NCBI GenBank assembly: GCA_028565635.1
Contig: JAOXYB010065256.1
Coordinates: 1 to 10,311, forward strand
Reading direction: 5' to 3'
Origin: Phoronis ovalis
Lineage: Eukaryota; Phoronida; Phoronidae
DNA: 10,311 bases
Shown here: positions 6,754 to 10,311 of the stretch, one piece after another
How positions within the stretch are numbered: position 1 is the first letter of the stretch
How the letters are laid out: each line of letters begins with the position of its first letter
Notes under the pieces: generated by a model
Seen by the model: only the letters and a program-made list of their open reading frames with translations
Told to the model about the DNA's origin: nothing
The model's database searches: none
Program-made: the position numbers and the translations under genes

Positions 6754-6876
6754 CGTAAAGTGAGAACCAGATTCAGATTCAGAACCAGATTCAACGTAAA
6801 ATCAGAACCAGATTCAGATTCAGAACCAGATTCAACGTATAGTCAGAACCAGATTCAGATTCAGAACCATATTCAG
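6754..6876 (+). repeat. 41-bp tandem triplication in the left arm of the foldback element
   Basis: Three consecutive 41-bp units occur at 6754-6794, 6795-6835 and 6836-6876. Each starts CGTAAA or CGTATA and is built from the 12-mer CAGATTCAGAAC. The right arm has only about one and a half shorter units, so the left arm has expanded. A further piece of the 12-mer array lies at 7146-7171. Confidence 0.88.
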
Positions 6877-6917
6877 ATTTGATAAAAAAATCAAAAATAA
6901 AAATGCCCTCAATGCAG

Positions 6918-7389
6918 GAAACTTTTATAACTAGTGTTATGTGCTTTTCGGTTTTTCTGCTAAAAATCCGTGAATATATTCACAAAAATGGTTTGAAATA
7001 TTTTGAAAATTATCTGTTAATACGGGTTAGCATAAAAAAAGAAATGAGCAAATAGATAATTTTTTGTGGAATTTGTTGACATCACCGATTTTTATAAGAA
7101 AAATTACTTTTTGAACAGTTTGAGATGCACAACTTTTTTTATCCCCAGAACCAGATTCAGAACCAGATTCAAAATAGACTAAGTCCGAACGTTGCGGCCT
7201 CACATTTCGATATCTAGTGCTGGAAATTTAGTTACCTAGCAACAATGTTTTTTCACTTTTTCGTGAGTATTCTAGGTGCGTATGAAGAAACTTTTATAAC
7301 TGGTGTTACTAGCTTTTTGGTTTATCTGCTAAAAATCCGTGAAAATATTCAGAGAAATCGCTTGGAAACCTTCACCTGTTGATAAAACT
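6918..7389 (+). repeat. Internal direct duplication of the foldback element core
   Basis: GAAACTTTTATAACT.GTGTTA, then TTTTTCTGCTAAAAATCCGTGAA-like sequence, occurs at about 6918-7022 and again in the same orientation at about 7287-7389. The two copies are similar but clearly diverged. The segment between them holds a CAGATTCAGAACC remnant and a CCGAACGTT, which resembles an arm end. This suggests the element is a fused pair of related copies. Confidence 0.75.
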
Positions 7390-7530
7390 GTGGAAACAAA
7401 AAAGTTAAAAGTCGTGTTTTTTTATCAAATACCTGCATTGAGGGCATTTTTATTTTTGAATCTGAATGTGGTTCTGACTTTACGTTGAATCTGGGTTCTC
7501 ACTTTACGTTCGTATCCAAACGATGTCTCT

Positions 7531-8340
7531 TTCAAATATTATTCATTATTATATTAATGTAAAAGAAAAGAATGGAGTTGTTCCTATTACCAACAACAAA
7601 CCATTGACTTGTTTCAAAGAATAGGCGAAATCTTAGCAACAAATTCTGAGACATTGAATGTGGCAAATCATTCAAGACAATGAATATTAAATCAAATTAA
7701 ATTGTAATTATTGTCTGTACATACGCTATTGACATTTATAATTTTTTTTAAACCATACATATTCTAAATAATTAAAATAATAGATGCATGTATGTTGGAA
7801 TACGGGTTAATTTTTTTCATCAGTAATTTAAATTTGAGAGTTCCCGATAATTACATTACTCATCATGTATGTAAAGGGTATTGCCGGGTTTCTTGAATTG
7901 AAAATCTGCATCACCATTAATAATTAGTATATAAATCAAATGTAATTATATGTCGTCGTCTAGTTACTGCGATATATTATCAACAAAAAAATGCAATTGA
8001 TAATTAGATACCTTGTTACATGGAGGAATTGGCGTAATTAACTAACATACAGCAGATTCTTGAGAGAAGATTCTCAAATAATGAAAGAATCGTGTTAGAC
8101 CTATGAAATTCAACTGTACCGGGGAATATAATTTGACATAATTTTAAATTTCCAATGCAAACTATGTGACCCTTATGTGACCCCGCAAGTAGAATTCAGT
8201 ATATTAATCCGCATTTTTTTCTCCATTTTCCTTCCTTTTTCTTGTTAATCGCTTTTATTTAAAAATGAGTGTAATTTTGCTTAAAATGACAGAAATCAGT
8301 TTGAAAATGCTTTTTTTAATCATAAAATGATGGGATTCTA
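7531..8340. other. AT-rich stretch without recognised gene
   Basis: This is low-complexity AT-rich DNA with no exon pairs, transposon termini or RNA gene that I can recognise. Confidence 0.5.
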
Positions 8341-8342
8341 GT

Positions 8343-8482
8343 GGAGAAGCCTGGAAAGTGCTTGGACAAGGTTTAGCATTTTCTCGCCGGATGGCGTACA
8401 CTGTACAACTAGAGGAAGACTTTATTATCCAAGCCAGCACGGAAAAATTAACCGTAGGCTAGAGGAGACATACTTATCTTGA
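8343..8482 (+). other. Weak terminal-exon candidate
   Basis: After ATTCTAG (acceptor-like, but without a pyrimidine tract) the frame TGG AGA AGC.. stays open for about 46 codons to TGA at 8480-8482. It encodes FSIFSPDGVHCTTRGRLYYP and a basic tail HGKINRRLEETYLS. Base composition is more balanced here than in the flanks. I recognise no family and no upstream exon. It may be a decayed gene piece or chance. Confidence 0.18.
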
Positions 8483-9640
8483 TTTGTGACTGCAGAAAAC
8501 TTTGATCGAAATATCAGGAAAGATATTATAAAAAGATTTATTACCATTGAAGTGGATAAAGAAAATTAATTGTGTCATACCAATTTTTTTGACCGACTCA
8601 CTTATCATAGCTGTTATATAAACTATTTAATCAACATTAATATACAGACATATTGTTAACCATATATGTGCCCGGTAGACATGGCATTATTTTTATATAG
8701 ACTTCTTTTATAGTGGCACCTGTTGTTATAATTATAAATTAAGATTGTATATTCATTTTTATATAGACATTAATATTAGATCAAATATAAGGCTCTTGAA
8801 AGCCTGTGTTCACTAAAACATAATATACAAGTACATGTACTGCTACCAAGACTACATTAGTCCGCTCTGCTAATAATTATAGATATTGAAAGAAATTTAA
8901 AATAATTCAAAAATATTGACTAACAAACTTCATTTCCTTTAAATTTAAAGAATAAAAAAATTGGCTTCTCTAGCTTACTTTATTAGGATTGCAGCTTTAG
9001 CAGCCATCCTTTTGGGTTTGTACATTTTCTTTTTATATTCTTTCTTTTTGAAATGTGTCATACTTTCAAAATATATCTTATTCACAAATGTCTTTTACTT
9101 GATACCTAAATGCATATCAGTGCGAGGAAACCCCAAATATCCCTTCCTTACATAATGTTGAATTACTTAATGAGGTACTGCTCAAATAATGCGTAATTTT
9201 CAGGAAATGTTTAAGACAGACTTTCTCATCTTTAACTTTCAAAGATATTATAAATTTTAGTTCCAAAATTCAGTGTATGTCAAAGACATCCCTATAGTAT
9301 TACAGCACCTCCTAGCACTGTTATGTTCAGCTGCAGGTTAATAGTTATGGCAAACCTGTTAAGGGAAAGTATTTTTCATGCAGGTAAACAGATAAGGTAT
9401 TGTAGAAAAAAATTATTTTACATAATAGGGAGGAATTAACTGTAAAACAGGAAATTGAACATTGCGCAAACAAAACATGATTCATTCTCATCAATTTTAA
9501 CTTAATTTGATCACAAAAATTCTACAAATTACATAAAACTCCTGTTAGTTATGTGTAAAGATTGTACCTGTCAAGAACAAAAAGGGGAAATCTGCCGATA
9601 CTTGTCCAGGTACAAGTATTGCTATGTGATGTTTAACGAC
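8483..9640. other. AT-rich stretch without recognised gene
   Basis: TTTTTATATAGAC is repeated near 8691 and 8754. An open frame at 8961-9155 encodes a hydrophobic peptide but starts at TTG and has no exon context. I see no transposon ends. Confidence 0.5.
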
Positions 9641-9685
9641 TAGTTATTTTCCTCACTAGGTGTCGCTTCAGTAAAGTGGACCGCC

Positions 9686-9790
9686 ATGTTTTATCATTTT
9701 ATCGTCTGCTAAATGGAAAGTCTGACCAACGCAAGGTTCAGTGCAGTGCTACGCAGGGTTCAAGATGCAACACTGCCAACTGAATCATAA
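9686..9790 (+). promoter_or_regulatory. Upstream ORFs in the leader of the 9765 gene
   Basis: ATG at 9686 opens a short 8-codon ORF ending in TAA at 9710-9712. ATG at 9713 opens a 25-codon ORF (MESLTNARFSAVL..) ending in TAA at 9788-9790. The second overlaps the start at 9765 in another frame. If both lie in the transcript they would reduce initiation at 9765. Whether they are transcribed is unknown. Confidence 0.35.
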
Positions 9791-10102
9791 ACTTTTTTTG
9801 CAACTTATTATCGCCTTTTGCATTATTTTAATTGTTAGATGTGGAGCTACTACGAGTAAGACTAAGGTTAATGTTAATAATAATAAGAATAAGATTAAGA
9901 AGAGGAATCCTCAGTTGCAAGGATCACCTGTGCGGTATACACTTGGGGAAACTCGAGCGGTGCTTGCTGTTGAAAGAGCAACTATATTCTTTCTTTGTAA
10001 TGTCCAAAATCCATTGAATGAGACAATATGTTTTTACTTTAATAACAAGCCTGCAAACGACTCGTTTCCTATATGTGAACCGGGTGCATATAAATATGCA
10101 AA
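9765..10102 (+). CDS. First exon of a secreted or membrane protein, possibly Ig-like
   Basis: ATG at 9765 (A at -3) is the first in-frame Met after TGA at 9723. An earlier open start at 9741 is GTG and is not used. Residues 10-24 (LFLQLIIAFCIILIV) form a signal-peptide core, with cleavage likely around residues 26-30. An Asn/Lys-rich linker with KIKKR (44-48), a possible dibasic cleavage site, follows. The rest contains Cys78, Cys89 and Cys104 and sequons NET (85) and NDS (98). The order GETRAVLAVERATIFFLCNV then CFYFNN resembles Ig strands A', B and C, but no family is certain. At 10103 CAAA|GTAAGC is a good donor (phase 2), so the protein probably continues beyond the window. Unspliced, it would stop at TAA 10104-10106 after 113 residues. 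Confidence 0.6.
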
Positions 10103-10311
10103 GTAAGCAAAATTTATAAACATAATTATTATATACGAAGCCGATTTTTGTTCCATTGTACACGTTCACCTGGCAAGATTATGTAGTTATATTTTTAAAT
10201 CAATATACTATTCATATGGCCTTCTGTCATTCCGTGTAATCTGCATGTGTAGACGTTTACAGATACTGATATAGATTACATGGGTAACATGGTAGGCCTT
10301 ATCATTATGTA
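10103..10311 (+). other. Probable first intron of the 9765 gene
   Basis: It follows the donor GTAAGC. It is AT-rich with no further exon seen before the window ends. Confidence 0.45.

Larger units (their letters stand above)
6741..7530. mobile_element. Foldback-type element with modular inverted arms
   Basis: The element spans about 6750-7512. The left arm begins CGAACGTAAAGTGAGAACC and ends ..AAAATGCCCTCAATGCAGG (6750-6918). The right arm (7432-7512) is its inverted counterpart, with the same outer CGAACGTAAAGTGAGAACC and inner AAAAATGCCCTCAATGCAGG. The direct flank TCCAAACG occurs at 6741-6748 and 7515-7522, one base or so off the arm ends, so an 8-9 bp target duplication is likely. There is no transposase frame. 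The arm structure and flank size fit a Mutator-like or foldback non-autonomous element. Confidence 0.8.

Noticed and set aside
8255-8440. Minus-strand open frame of 61 codons
   Set aside because: It has no family similarity. Its AT-rich half is plain A/T runs, and the plus strand over the same bases is the slightly better, still weak, candidate.
8961-9155. Hydrophobic plus-strand open frame of 64 codons resembling membrane segments
   Set aside because: It begins with TTG, not ATG, has no exon borders, and T-rich DNA readily yields Phe/Leu/Ile-rich frames.
9924-10169. Minus-strand 81-codon frame and the second plus-strand frame at 9832
   Set aside because: Both overlap the exon with a signal peptide at 9765 and lack any domain or start context of their own.

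Overview
The window looks like nuclear DNA from an invertebrate animal, most likely a bivalve mollusc or another marine lophotrochozoan. It is very AT-rich, its coding sequence is split by short introns with GT..AG borders, it carries several small non-autonomous transposons, and there are no bacterial-type operons. The protein families seen (a TBK1/IKK-epsilon relative, a CARD protein, a possible Ig-like secreted protein) fit the expanded innate-immune repertoire of such animals. The species assignment is inference.

Region 1 (about 1-2990, minus strand) holds the 5' half of a gene for a TBK1/IKK-epsilon-like protein kinase domain. Four exons (2789-2893, 2387-2518, 1645-1774, 264-358) join in phase through consensus splice sites. 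A possible fifth short exon (79-123) adds a degenerate DF(G) motif and then a stop. The glycine-rich loop is kept, but the beta3 lysine, the HRD histidine and aspartate, and the catalytic-loop lysine and asparagine are all replaced, so the product reads as a pseudokinase. Its intron between 359 and 1644 carries three clusters of a strongly palindromic CTATAGAATTCTATAG repeat.

Region 2 (about 2900-4500) is a head-to-head interval leading to a plus-strand CARD-domain gene. The CARD frame is at 4036-4494. A candidate first coding exon lies at 3406-3493, and its splice donor coincides with the target-site duplication of a 332-bp MITE (3502-3833) with 44-bp terminal inverted repeats. The adjacent pseudokinase and CARD gene suggest an innate-immune signalling pair. 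That functional link is inferred only from family knowledge and position.

Region 3 (about 4500-7550) is gene-poor. It has an orphan CRE-plus-TATA promoter-like site (4998-5030), a second CCCGGGGGG-headed element full of degenerate tandem units (5158-5533) ending in a CA/TA microsatellite, and a foldback-type element (6750-7512) with an expanded left arm and a duplicated core.

Region 4 (about 7550-10311) is mostly AT-rich DNA with no recognisable gene until 9765. There the first exon of a plus-strand gene begins. It encodes a signal peptide and a short cysteine-containing, N-glycosylation-rich ectodomain fragment, and it probably continues beyond the window through a splice donor at 10103. 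No RNA genes, CRISPR arrays or autonomous transposon genes were recognised.
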